Program-made: the position numbers and the translations under genes
Shown here: one piece after another, positions 1-6,017 of the stretch
Layout: every line of letters begins with the position of its first letter
Position numbering within the stretch: position 1 is the first letter of the stretch
NCBI GenBank assembly: GCA_003661125.1
Contig: QMVO01000113.1
Coordinates: forward strand, 1 to 6,064
Direction of reading: 5' to 3'
DNA length: 6,064 nucleotides
Origin: Methanosarcinales archaeon
Lineage (GTDB): Archaea > Halobacteriota > Syntropharchaeia > Alkanophagales > Methanospirareceae
The notes under the pieces: generated by a model
What the model was told of the DNA's origin: nothing
What the model saw: the letters and a program-made list of their open reading frames with translations, nothing else
Database searches by the model: none

Positions 1-21
1 GAGCGTGGCTAATTTCGGTTG
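1..21 (+). repeat. Left terminal inverted repeat of the IS
   Basis: These 21 bases are the exact reverse complement of 1722-1742. Pairing stops at base 22 (G here, A in the other end read inward). The repeat might extend to the left of the window. Confidence 0.9.
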
Positions 22-73
22 GTTGGAAATGTCCACCTATATTTGATTTCCAAAACATCATTACTATTTTCCT

Positions 74-1606
74 CTAAGCTGCTTTCTCTTCTGGGGGACA
101 GGATGATGGTAGCGACTTTGCACTGCCATACAACCTTTCATTCTCTTTGTTCATGTAATAATCCCAGTAAGCATCCCAATCGCCGTTTTTCATTACAGCT
201 CTCAGATTAAGAATTGCCTGTACCCCTTCACTTGACCACCGTGAGCCACTTCGATCTGCCCGGTCTTTTATCAGAGAACCGCACGTTCCCTCTATAAGTC
301 CGGTAGCAATTGGGTATCCTGCAGCGAGATATTCATCGTATCTCATCATATGCCTGTGATTCTCAAAATAAGTAATCACCTTTTTCAGTACTTTTACTTG
401 TGAAGATCGAAGCTTTTGTTTAGTGAGGATTTGCTTCAAGCCCCCAATCACTCGTCCCACTCGACCTTCAAGAATCACAAGAGCATGTTCCCGTACCCAA
501 AGATTGCGGCCTTTGCCCTTTTCTCCATGGAGGGCTGTCCCCGCATCCCACAGGTATTCCATCATGTGCATTACGTCCAGCACGATTGCATCGATCTTTT
601 CTGACAGACCGGCTTTATCAAAGGCTATGAGCAACTGATCTTCTAAAGCCTTTTCTCCGTCAAGCAGCACCACGAGCTTTTTCCCACCCCCGGGATCACG
701 TTTCTTTGCTCGCTCAGCAAGCTCCTCGAAGGCTCGCTGTTTCCCGGCCATGCTGGCTGCTACCTGCACATTCAACGCTTTCCTTGGCCCCTCTTGGCCT
801 TCTTTTTGCCTCTCTACCGCCTTTTGAACGGGTTTTTGCCCGATGTTCTCCTTCATCAGTATCTGAACGATCTCTTCAGCGCTTCTCTCCTCCGGGTTAA
901 AGGTGAAATCAGCAGTAGCGACAGCATCTCTTCTTAGGCCTCCGCTCTTCTCCCCTTTCCTCCGCCGTGCTTTCTGCTCTTTGCCCCTCTCAGGTTTTTC
1001 GGAGGAAATCATACGAACCCCTTTGCAGTCCGCCTCCAGCCCAATCACACTGCCTTCAGTTGCAGGATCAAAAGGAGCCTTCTGACGGTAGAACTCCGTA
1101 AAATACTTCCCGGCTTCTCGAGCTACGTTCTGCTGCCCAAGCTTAGAGACCGGAATATCCAAAAGCTTTGCAAAGCGCTCCACAGCTTTCTCATATGTCT
1201 CTTCTATAATTGTGCTCTGTACCCACTTATCCAACAGATACGAATAGCGACGGTCAGGAAGATTCAACTCAGCATCAAGAGGAAAATAGCCCTTCTCGCC
1301 CTTACGCCAGTAATACGCTCGATTGATCTTCACCTCGCCAAAGATAGACAAATAGGTAGTCTCTTTATCCATGTGGAAGTTAAGATTTTTCTCTACCGCC
1401 TTTGCAGACCCTTCGATCTTGCCAGTTCCGTGGCGGGCAATGACCTCACATAAAAATGAGTGCCCCATTCTGAGAACGTACCGAAACAGATCGTTCTCAA
1501 CACTGTACAGATCTTTATTCAAAGCTTCTCCAGATACATACTTGTAAATCTCTTTCAAGATTTCCTCCTGCTTGACATGCAGTGCCTCAACATCGTACAT
1601 TTCCAT
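74..1606 (-). CDS. ISKra4-family DDE transposase
   Basis: Cut-and-paste type transposase that should act on the 21-bp ends at 1-21 and 1722-1742. The C-terminal third carries the family signature TGLIEGTCGSLIKDRADRSG followed by SRWS, AILNLRAV and NGDWDAYW, which is characteristic of ISKra4 proteins. Numbering from the chosen ATG (510 residues), the likely catalytic triad is D193 (in GLEADCKG), D316 (in LLDGEK) and E439 (in LIEGTCG). A Lys/Arg-rich linker lies near residues 205-227. The reading frame opens further upstream with GTG at 1657, but the ATG at 1606 has GGAGG 8 bases before it, so I place the start there; an ATG two codons later is also possible. No stop, frameshift or missing motif is seen, so the gene looks intact. 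Confidence 0.88.
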   Translation of the reverse strand: MEMYDVEALHVKQEEILKEIYKYVSGEALNKDLYSVENDLFRYVLRMGHSFLCEVIARHGTGKIEGSAKAVEKNLNFHMDKETTYLSIFGEVKINRAYYWRKGEKGYFPLDAELNLPDRRYSYLLDKWVQSTIIEETYEKAVERFAKLLDIPVSKLGQQNVAREAGKYFTEFYRQKAPFDPATEGSVIGLEADCKGVRMISSEKPERGKEQKARRRKGEKSGGLRRDAVATADFTFNPEERSAEEIVQILMKENIGQKPVQKAVERQKEGQEGPRKALNVQVAASMAGKQRAFEELAERAKKRDPGGGKKLVVLLDGEKALEDQLLIAFDKAGLSEKIDAIVLDVMHMMEYLWDAGTALHGEKGKGRNLWVREHALVILEGRVGRVIGGLKQILTKQKLRSSQVKVLKKVITYFENHRHMMRYDEYLAAGYPIATGLIEGTCGSLIKDRADRSGSRWSSEGVQAILNLRAVMKNGDWDAYWDYYMNKENERLYGSAKSLPSSCPPEEKAA

Positions 1607-1721
1607 AGCTGGCCCCTCCCAGTGCGCAAATATGGTTAATTTTTTTAATGTTTGCACATTTTGGGGCCAGTTTCAATATGTTCAGTGACGCTAATTCTCC
1701 TCTATATAAATACTTAGTTTT

Positions 1722-1742
1722 CAACCGAAATTAGCCACGCTC
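1722..1742 (-). repeat. Right terminal inverted repeat of the IS
   Basis: Ends in ATTAGCCACGCTC and is the exact reverse complement of bases 1-21. It lies about 115 bp upstream of the transposase start, so the transposase promoter is expected between it and the gene. Confidence 0.9.
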
Positions 1743-1900
1743 ATTTCAAATAATGTAAATTAGATCTTTCTGTTTCACCTTTTCAATATATAAGTGGGAG
1801 CCTACAACTAGAATATTAAATGCATATTCCGGTGAAAGTTATTTCACATTACAAAAATTGCTGATAAAGTCGTACTTAAAAGCCGAAATAGATAGCAATT
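1743..1900. other. AT-rich spacer between the IS and the defence operon
   Basis: No convincing ORF or RNA gene is seen. The only structure is a small dyad, GTGAAA-GTTA-TTTCAC at 1832-1847, with a 6-bp stem and 4-base loop about 54 bases past the SAVED stop. It is not GC-rich and lacks a following U run in the operon direction, so I do not call it a terminator. Confidence 0.5.
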
Positions 1901-2800
1901 TTAGTCCAGAATTAGAACATGTTTATATCGTGGAGATAGGCGACGATAATATTGGTACAAAAGAACGGGTGGATTCATCCTGGAATTAATAACTTGGCCA
2001 ATTTTGACGGCGCCTGCCGTGGGTCCGGAATAAAACAGATGAATACTCCGACATTCAGGCATCTGCTTTCTGATATTCTTCAGAGCACGAAGGAAGCAAG
2101 CACTTAACTCCTTTAGCTGCTCCGGTTCTTGAAGCCAAAACGCATCGGGATCATCAATAAAGAGGTCTATCTCCATCTGTGCTCCGGATGTAAGTGGGTT
2201 GGTTTCTTTCAGCGAAATCCTTGCACTCAGCGAGATACGAATAACAGCTTCATGCTTATTCTCTGCCAAGTCGTGCACAGTTACACTAAACTTTATGGGT
2301 TTGCTTGTAGTCTCTTGATTCTTTGGCCATGCCCATGTTCCACGATTTCGATGATAATGAAACAAACTAATATTAATACGGTCTGTATACGTATAGCCAA
2401 AGTGTATAGCCAAAGGGATAGGTGAAAAACTGAATACTGCGAATCCGGGTGATTGCAATAGACCTCGTTCAAGTAATTCCATTATTTGTTCTTGCTGATT
2501 ACGCGCTGCCCGTTTCCACGAAGCTCTACTTGAAGGAATCTCGGTACGGAGATGAATTGGTGGCGCAAAGGGTCTCTCAGGGTTAAGTGCTTCAAGAGCA
2601 TCCCCCTTGTCGATTGGGCACTCAATCTCATGTAAGATTATAACCCTGCCTCTGTGAAAGCGCTTCACAACCTCCTGTGAGTTAATACCAGCCATAATAA
2701 AAATATCTTCTTCACCAGACACTGCCCCAAGGATCTCAACACGTTTCTGAATCGGCATTTTTTCCAACAAATCCCAAAGGCTTTTTTCGATCCTCCTCAA
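1901..2800 (-). CDS. SAVED-domain part of a CBASS effector, 5' end out of frame
   Basis: Sensor part of the effector: SAVED domains bind cyclic oligonucleotides made by CD-NTases and switch on the attached killer domain. Two typical SAVED blocks are visible. The first is FSFSPIPLAIHFGY near residues 124-136, followed by HYHR and W-x-W. The second is IHLFYSGPTAGAVKIGQ near 253-269, followed by PPVLLYQYYRR and YKHVLIL at the end. The C-terminus looks complete. The frame is open only to 2818. The best formal start is TTG at 2800, which has no proper RBS because GAGGAGG lies inside the codons that follow; ATG at 2758 also lacks one. The frame directly upstream encodes FQVYSPE and a charged helix that should be joined to this ORF. 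I therefore read it as the 3' portion of a frameshifted nuclease-SAVED gene covering 1901-3072, comparable to Cap4-type effectors. Confidence 0.85.
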   Translation of the reverse strand: MRRIEKSLWDLLEKMPIQKRVEILGAVSGEEDIFIMAGINSQEVVKRFHRGRVIILHEIECPIDKGDALEALNPERPFAPPIHLRTEIPSSRASWKRAARNQQEQIMELLERGLLQSPGFAVFSFSPIPLAIHFGYTYTDRINISLFHYHRNRGTWAWPKNQETTSKPIKFSVTVHDLAENKHEAVIRISLSARISLKETNPLTSGAQMEIDLFIDDPDAFWLQEPEQLKELSACFLRALKNIRKQMPECRSIHLFYSGPTAGAVKIGQVINSRMNPPVLLYQYYRRLSPRYKHVLILD

Positions 2801-2878
2801 TCTTTTGTGTAGTCTTTGCTACAGTCATGGTTTCCGGTGAATAAACTTGAAATAGGATTCCTTCATCAACAACCACCC
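2739..2878 (-). pseudogene. Out-of-frame middle segment of the nuclease-SAVED effector
   Basis: In the frame that contains the ATG at 2828, the minus strand reads VVVDEGILFQVYSPETMTVA and continues KTTQKIEEDRKK before a stop at 2736-2738. FQVYSPE is the motif expected shortly after GD-x2-CDG in the nuclease-like domain begun by the upstream ORF, and the charged KTTQKIEEDRK stretch leads into LWDLLEKM of the SAVED ORF. The segment joins the N-terminal ORF if one G is removed from the run at 2876-2880. It joins the SAVED ORF if one A is removed from the run at 2782-2787 (or 2758-2763). It could instead be a 30-codon ORF starting at 2828, but that start has only a weak GGA upstream. Confidence 0.75.
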
Positions 2879-3072
2879 CCGTCACATTTCTGATCTCCTA
2901 CTTTCCCCCATGGCTTCACCTTCGTAAAACCAGGCCAAACCTGTTCAGCAATCATCTCGAAATAACGTTGGAATTCTGTTGAAGTGCATTCTGCACAGAA
3001 CACTCGCCACCATAGGTTGTGGTGATAGAGAGTAATACTATACTTTTCATTCACATCGGGTAACATGAGCAT
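2866..3072 (-). CDS. N-terminal nuclease-like fragment of the CBASS effector, frameshifted
   Basis: A 68-codon ORF starting 9 bases after the E2 stop, with AAGGA 4 bases before its ATG, so it is the next cistron of the operon. It includes NLWWRVFCAECTSTEFQRYF, then AEQVWPGFTKVKPWGKVGDQ and KCDG. The pattern WPGF..VKPWGK.GD..CDG, followed a little later by FQVYSPE in another frame, resembles the start of a restriction-endonuclease-like (PD-(D/E)xK-type) domain found in front of sensor domains of defence proteins; I recognise this by pattern, not by search. The final GGC after KCDG is almost certainly frameshifted sequence: removing one G from the G5 run at 2876-2880 continues the protein as VVVDEGILFQVYSPE. 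The likely role of the whole protein is to degrade nucleic acid when the SAVED domain binds its ligand. Confidence 0.75.
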   Translation of the reverse strand: MLMLPDVNEKYSITLYHHNLWWRVFCAECTSTEFQRYFEMIAEQVWPGFTKVKPWGKVGDQKCDGGGC

Positions 3073-3081
3073 TTTATCCTT

Positions 3082-3789
3082 TTAATGGCTGTTTCTCAAC
3101 TCCTGCACAGCCCTCTTTAGCTTCGTGTGGGATGCTTCTGTAACTTCTGATGGTATTCTCTTATGCAACTCGTTAATATTTAGTCGATGACAATCTCGCA
3201 GTTTATGCCCGCTCCCGCAGGGGCATAACCAATGACCTTTTATTTCTTTAGTATCTTTCTTCCGTAGCATAGTAAGACATCGGAGTATATTATTAGGTTC
3301 ACTTGTCCCTAAATGTTCGGCATAAAACTCAATTATCCCGTTTTCACCATGATCCCATTCACCCTTAAGCCACTTGTGATTTTCACTTTTATCAATAAGA
3401 ATTTGGTTAATTAAAAATCCTGTTAGAGGACCTCTTATAAACTCCGAAATAGAGATACCATTTGGGTTCTCATACCAAAATTCCTCTGGAAGATAGATAC
3501 AAGCACTTCCATCGTGTGGGTTCATGTGGCGCTCTCTTTCCCATGGGATTCTACCACCTGTTTCCCACACTGTTGGTAAACCTCTTGGCGACTGCTCCGA
3601 CAGTTTTACTCTAATAGAAAACCGATACAAAACCTTGCCACTATTATCGAGGATGTGGAGATCGCCCTCGATACAAACCTCGCCTACCCGCTCAACAAAA
3701 GATAATTCCGGGAAAATATTCTCAACTTCCCGACGTAGTGTGTTATACGAGTCGGGATTCTCTATATACCAGGGCTTCTTTTTAGACAC
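3082..3789 (-). CDS. CBASS E2-like conjugating protein with C-terminal SEC-C motif
   Basis: A stand-alone E2-type (ubiquitin-conjugating-like) protein of type II short CBASS. In characterised systems such E2s form thioester and amide links with the C-terminus of the CD-NTase and tune its activity. The E2 core shows GGRIPWERERHMNPHDGSAC followed by IYLPEEFWYENP and a helix ISEFIRGPLTGFLINQIL. The likely catalytic cysteine is C97 (numbered from GTG at 3789), in the DGSAC motif typical of bacterial E2s. The C-terminus adds CPCGSGHKLRDCH at residues 189-201, a CxC-x8-CH SEC-C zinc motif, and then a basic helix. No E1 or JAB domain is present here or nearby. I chose the GTG at 3789, which overlaps the cyclase stop by 8 bases (GTGTCTAA), suggesting translational coupling; GGAG is only 2 bases upstream. 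An in-frame TTG at 3822 would add 11 residues. Confidence 0.85.
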   Translation of the reverse strand: MSKKKPWYIENPDSYNTLRREVENIFPELSFVERVGEVCIEGDLHILDNSGKVLYRFSIRVKLSEQSPRGLPTVWETGGRIPWERERHMNPHDGSACIYLPEEFWYENPNGISISEFIRGPLTGFLINQILIDKSENHKWLKGEWDHGENGIIEFYAEHLGTSEPNNILRCLTMLRKKDTKEIKGHWLCPCGSGHKLRDCHRLNINELHKRIPSEVTEASHTKLKRAVQELRNSH

Positions 3790-4666
3790 TGCTCCAGGGT
3801 CTGACAGAGCGGGTTGAAGCAACTTCTCTTAATCTATCACTTAGACTCTCTGCGTCTTCTTTCACTGCACCATAGACAGCAGACCATCCGAACTCTTCAA
3901 TTTGTTTAAGAGTGTTTGAAGCAACAGAGGATAACCGAGTAATAACAGAGTCATTTAAAAGTTCTGAAAGATCGTTACCTTCAGGATTTGCAGGATCGTC
4001 TACTGTTAGATTATCATTGTTATCACGGAATTCGGCCCAGATATGAGATAGTTGCTCTGTAAGCGGAACTTCTCGTTTATCTTGGAGTAGTTTAATCACC
4101 AATAGCTCGAGAACAAACGTCTTGGCATTGATATGATTACGTACCTTCCACAATTTAATAAGCTTTATGGCATCACGTACCCCACTATCGCGTACATGGT
4201 TGATGTGGATTTCGGGGTTGGTCTTAAGACGTTCCTTCTCGCCGTTTTCTTGATGAAGATATACATCTTGCTTTGTTTCGTCGGCGTACCTTCCTGGAAT
4301 TACATCTAGATGGGTATAATGTTCATGGTCATCACGATCCATCAGCCTGAGTGCAGAACGTTTACGTTCAACGATGTATGAATCGGAGAGGACGCTAAAG
4401 ACGTTGTTGTATATTTCCTTGAGTGATGAACCAGCATTCTCTTCGTCGTGGAGGAAATAGCACAAGATATCGAGATCATACGACTCTCGTATCATCGTAT
4501 GTTTAGCCTTCGACCCACCCTCTCGGATAGCAGGAGATGACCCAAAATGTTCACGAAGAATTTTCTCAACCTTAGCTCTCTGATCTTGTAACGCCTTAAA
4601 CTCCTCGCTTCCTTGCGCGATCGTCTGTTCTCTTATGATCGCCTCGAGATATTCTTTATCTGTCAT
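3782..4666 (-). CDS. cdn: CBASS cyclase (CD-NTase, cGAS/DncV-like nucleotidyltransferase)
   Basis: Signal-generating enzyme of the operon, expected to make a cyclic di- or trinucleotide in the cytoplasm after phage infection. The polymerase-beta-like core is clear: EGGSKAKHTMIRESYDLDIL gives the GGS motif at 50-52 and metal-binding D64 and D66, with the third aspartate at D121 in HLDVIPG. The helical half has IKLIKLWK (169-174), the LELLVIKLL helix and VDDPANPEGND near 222-232, as in OAS-like CD-NTases. The length of 294 residues is normal. ATG at 4666 has AAGGAG 5 bases upstream. It lies 74 bases after the lexA-like gene and overlaps the E2 gene. The C-terminal tail, which E2 is expected to target, ends RPWSSV rather than in the Gly/Ala often seen. 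The product and the clade cannot be assigned by eye. Confidence 0.9.
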   Translation of the reverse strand: MTDKEYLEAIIREQTIAQGSEEFKALQDQRAKVEKILREHFGSSPAIREGGSKAKHTMIRESYDLDILCYFLHDEENAGSSLKEIYNNVFSVLSDSYIVERKRSALRLMDRDDHEHYTHLDVIPGRYADETKQDVYLHQENGEKERLKTNPEIHINHVRDSGVRDAIKLIKLWKVRNHINAKTFVLELLVIKLLQDKREVPLTEQLSHIWAEFRDNNDNLTVDDPANPEGNDLSELLNDSVITRLSSVASNTLKQIEEFGWSAVYGAVKEDAESLSDRLREVASTRSVRPWSSV

Positions 4667-4671
4667 AGTAT

Positions 4672-4677
4672 CTCCTT
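4672..4677 (-). promoter_or_regulatory. Ribosome binding site of the cyclase gene
   Basis: AAGGAG on the minus strand, 5 bases before the ATG at 4666. It supports this start and indicates independent translation initiation for the cyclase after the 74-base gap from lexA. The gap (4667-4740) has no terminator-like hairpin, consistent with read-through from the regulator. Confidence 0.7.
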
Positions 4678-4740
4678 ATGGTTTTACGTAATAAATTCGC
4701 CCTTTTGTTCTTTGAATCCTTTCATTTTTATCTTCGCACT

Positions 4741-5403
4741 TTATGTCTCTGAAAATTGCTCAATGATTGACAACCCCTTCTTTATCACCCGACATACTAC
4801 TCCCTGCACCTGGAATTCTTCGTTCACGATGATTGGCTGATGCTTTCTATTGGTGGATTCAGGTTGCAGTATATAATATCCTGGAGCCTTTCTTAGTCTC
4901 TTTATGGTTACTTCTCCATCAACGAGTGCTACAACAATATCGTCGGGATTGGCAATCTGTTGTTGCCGGACAAGCACCAGATCTCCATCCTCGATGGTAC
5001 CACCCTCAACTCGTGCCTTATTCATCGAGTCACCATTGACACGTAACAAGAAAAACATTGCGCTTTGTGGCTGAGTGAAAGCTATAGGTAACCGCAACCA
5101 TCCTTCGACATATTCTTCAGCAAGGGAAAGCATACCTGCTGTAACATCGCCCACCAAAGGTACCGACGTAGTCTGAATTCCTCCCTCTAACGTTCTACGA
5201 AGCCTAATACCTCGTGATCCAGGCCATCGTACAATATCTCCTGATTCTTCCAATTGTTCCAGATAACGCATTACAGTCCGGCTACTTCCTACGTTTAATT
5301 CTTTTCGAAGTTCCTCAACCGTAGGTGGTAAGCCGTTATGCATTATCCAGTTCCGGATAGCTTTAAGTACATCTTCTTTTTTAACAAGCTTTTTTCTTCC
5401 CAT
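4741..5403 (-). CDS. lexA: LexA-like self-cleaving S24 repressor
   Basis: A full-length (220 aa) LexA-type transcriptional repressor, first gene of the CBASS operon. Residues 1-70 form a LexA-like winged helix: GLPPTVEELRKELNVGSSRT is the helix-turn-helix region, then YLEQLEESGDIVRWPGSRGI. Residues 81-215 are the S24 autoprotease with the Ala89-Gly90 cleavage bond in GDVTAGM, nucleophile S126 in VNGDSM and general base K168 in GEVTIKRL. All elements for RecA-stimulated self-cleavage are present. The start ATG at 5403 has hardly any Shine-Dalgarno sequence, which would keep the repressor level low. Being inside a defence operon, it is more likely a dedicated regulator than the host's global LexA, though it could be either. 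Its own promoter with repeats lies just upstream, suggesting autoregulation. Confidence 0.9.
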   Translation of the reverse strand: MGRKKLVKKEDVLKAIRNWIMHNGLPPTVEELRKELNVGSSRTVMRYLEQLEESGDIVRWPGSRGIRLRRTLEGGIQTTSVPLVGDVTAGMLSLAEEYVEGWLRLPIAFTQPQSAMFFLLRVNGDSMNKARVEGGTIEDGDLVLVRQQQIANPDDIVVALVDGEVTIKRLRKAPGYYILQPESTNRKHQPIIVNEEFQVQGVVCRVIKKGLSIIEQFSET

Positions 5404-5412
5404 AGGTACTTG

Positions 5413-5432
5413 ATTTTGTCAAACATTTTGTC
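5413..5432. promoter_or_regulatory. Candidate operator for the LexA-like repressor
   Basis: Between the predicted start point and the lexA ATG, the plus strand has ATTTTGTC twice (5413-5420 and 5425-5432, period 12). The 15-mer GTCAAACATTTTGTC at 5418-5432 forms an imperfect dyad of type GnCAAA-N3-TTTGnC. It resembles neither the classical CTGT-N8-ACAG nor the GAAC-N4-GTTC box. A repressor bound here would block the operon's promoter. Confidence 0.45.
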
Positions 5433-5443
5433 TACTCTGTTTA

Positions 5444-5472
5444 TATATAATATATTTGAATTGTAAAGTCAA
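5444..5472 (-). promoter_or_regulatory. Predicted sigma-70 promoter of the lexA-CBASS operon
   Basis: On the minus strand TTGACT (5472-5467) is separated by exactly 17 bases from TATATA (5449-5444). This places the start point near 5437, giving a leader of about 35 bases before the lexA ATG. The -35 element is embedded in a direct repeat AAAGTCA (plus strand 5465-5471 and 5474-5480, period 9). Confidence 0.6.
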
Positions 5473-5654
5473 CAAAGTCACACAGCAGAATCTGGATTTT
5501 TGTTAATAATCCTAAATAATAGCTCAATACAAGTTCCGCAAATAGAACGGATCCAATGATGAATTTTCTTGAAAAAAATAGTTTTTTGATGTTTAAGTTT
5601 CGGAGCACAGTAAGCTTCACAATTCCAAAATCTTCAAATCACTATAATCATCTC

Positions 5655-5978
5655 TTATTGTTTTATATCAAAAAGTTTTTTAACTAACCCATCCAATTCT
5701 TTTTCTAATTTTTCAATTTCCTTTTCCTCACCTTCCAATTTTAACCGGTGGCATTTTTTGGAGATTTCGGCGAGGTTTTGATGAAGCGGATTTCTGGAGT
5801 CAAATTTGGGAATACCGACATGCTCCATCACCGAAGGCGTGCCAAAACCGCGACCAGCGGAAGAAAAGGATTTAATAAAATCTCGCACGGGCTTTGAATT
5901 AGTAATGGCACAGAGATAATGGGCTTCGGGTTCACTGTTGCTAGTGGAAAAATTAATTTTAATTGTGCACCTTTCCAT
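5655..5978 (-). pseudogene. C-terminal remnant of an Eco57I/type IIG-like DNA methylase
   Basis: 107 codons resembling only the C-terminal end of Eco57I-like adenine methylase/restriction proteins: EAHYLCAITNSKPVRDFIKS, then FSSAGRGFGTPSVMEHVGIP and KFDSRNPLHQNLAEISKKCH, followed by a Glu/Lys-rich coiled helix to the end. In the full enzyme this region belongs to the target-recognition part. The methyltransferase motifs (such as NPPY) and the nuclease domain are absent, because full proteins are several hundred residues longer. The 5' end runs into a plus-strand promoter and a different gene, so the upstream part was replaced or deleted. No RBS precedes the ATG at 5978. It is most likely a non-functional relic of an earlier restriction system in the same island. 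Confidence 0.75.
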
Positions 5979-5991
5979 TTTGTGATATAAT
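5963..5991 (+). promoter_or_regulatory. Predicted promoter of the plus-strand gene at the right edge
   Basis: TTGTGC (5963-5968), a 17-base spacer and a perfect TATAAT (5986-5991) preceded by TG one base upstream (extended -10, TGATATAAT). It faces right, towards the RBS and ATG at 6018. It overlaps the 5' end of the methylase remnant. Confidence 0.6.
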
Positions 5992-6017
5992 TTGGGAAAC
6001 CATTTCAGGAGGGGAAA

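Larger units (their letters stand above)
1..1742 (-). mobile_element. Complete ISKra4-family insertion sequence
   Basis: The element is bounded by the sequence starting GAGCGTGGCTAATTTC at 1-21 and its exact reverse complement at 1722-1742, giving a perfect 21-bp terminal inverted repeat. The only gene inside is a long DDE transposase of ISKra4 type on the minus strand, filling most of the 1.74 kb. Length and single-gene layout suit that family. A target-site duplication cannot be tested because the left flank is outside the window; the right flank begins ATTTCAAATAATG. The element lies 158 bp beyond the stop of the SAVED gene, so it has not interrupted the defence operon. The terminus coinciding with base 1 could mean that the contig was broken at a repeat, or that the repeat extends further left. 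Confidence 0.88.
5404..5654. other. Intergenic regulatory and AT-rich region upstream of the lexA-like gene
   Basis: Contains the operon promoter and likely operator at 5413-5480. The rest (5481-5654) is AT-rich, with no ORF, RNA gene or convincing terminator seen. A short A/T-only stem, AAAAAA-TAG-TTTTTT, around 5573-5587 is too weak to call a terminator. Confidence 0.5.

Noticed and set aside
1832..1847. GTGAAA/TTTCAC dyad after the SAVED gene as terminator or operator
   Set aside because: The stem has only 6 pairs and no U tract in the operon direction. There is no adjacent promoter to make it an operator.
2129..2425. Plus-strand 98-codon ORF
   Set aside because: It lies antisense to the SAVED coding region, has no recognisable motif and no RBS evidence; it is a shadow frame.
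2770..2800. dnaX-like programmed -1 frameshift: A AAA AAG in frame with GAGGAGG just upstream
   Set aside because: A -1 slip leads into the third frame, which soon stops, whereas the SAVED frame is +1 (or -2). The resemblance is notable, but the direction is wrong.
2866..3072. Small four-cysteine zinc-binding protein (C26, C29, C63, C68) as an independent CBASS accessory gene
   Set aside because: The last cysteine lies in sequence created by a frameshift at the G5 run. The other frame continues smoothly into FQVYSPE, so the ORF is better read as the N-terminus of the effector.
4681..4733. 13-codon minus-strand ORF (MKGFKEQKGEFIT) between the lexA-like gene and the cyclase
   Set aside because: It has only a weak RBS, no family resemblance and is very short; a leader-peptide role cannot be supported.
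5572..5587. Possible terminator hairpin made of A and T runs
   Set aside because: The stem is only A-T pairs with no G-C clamp, so it is unlikely to be an intrinsic terminator.
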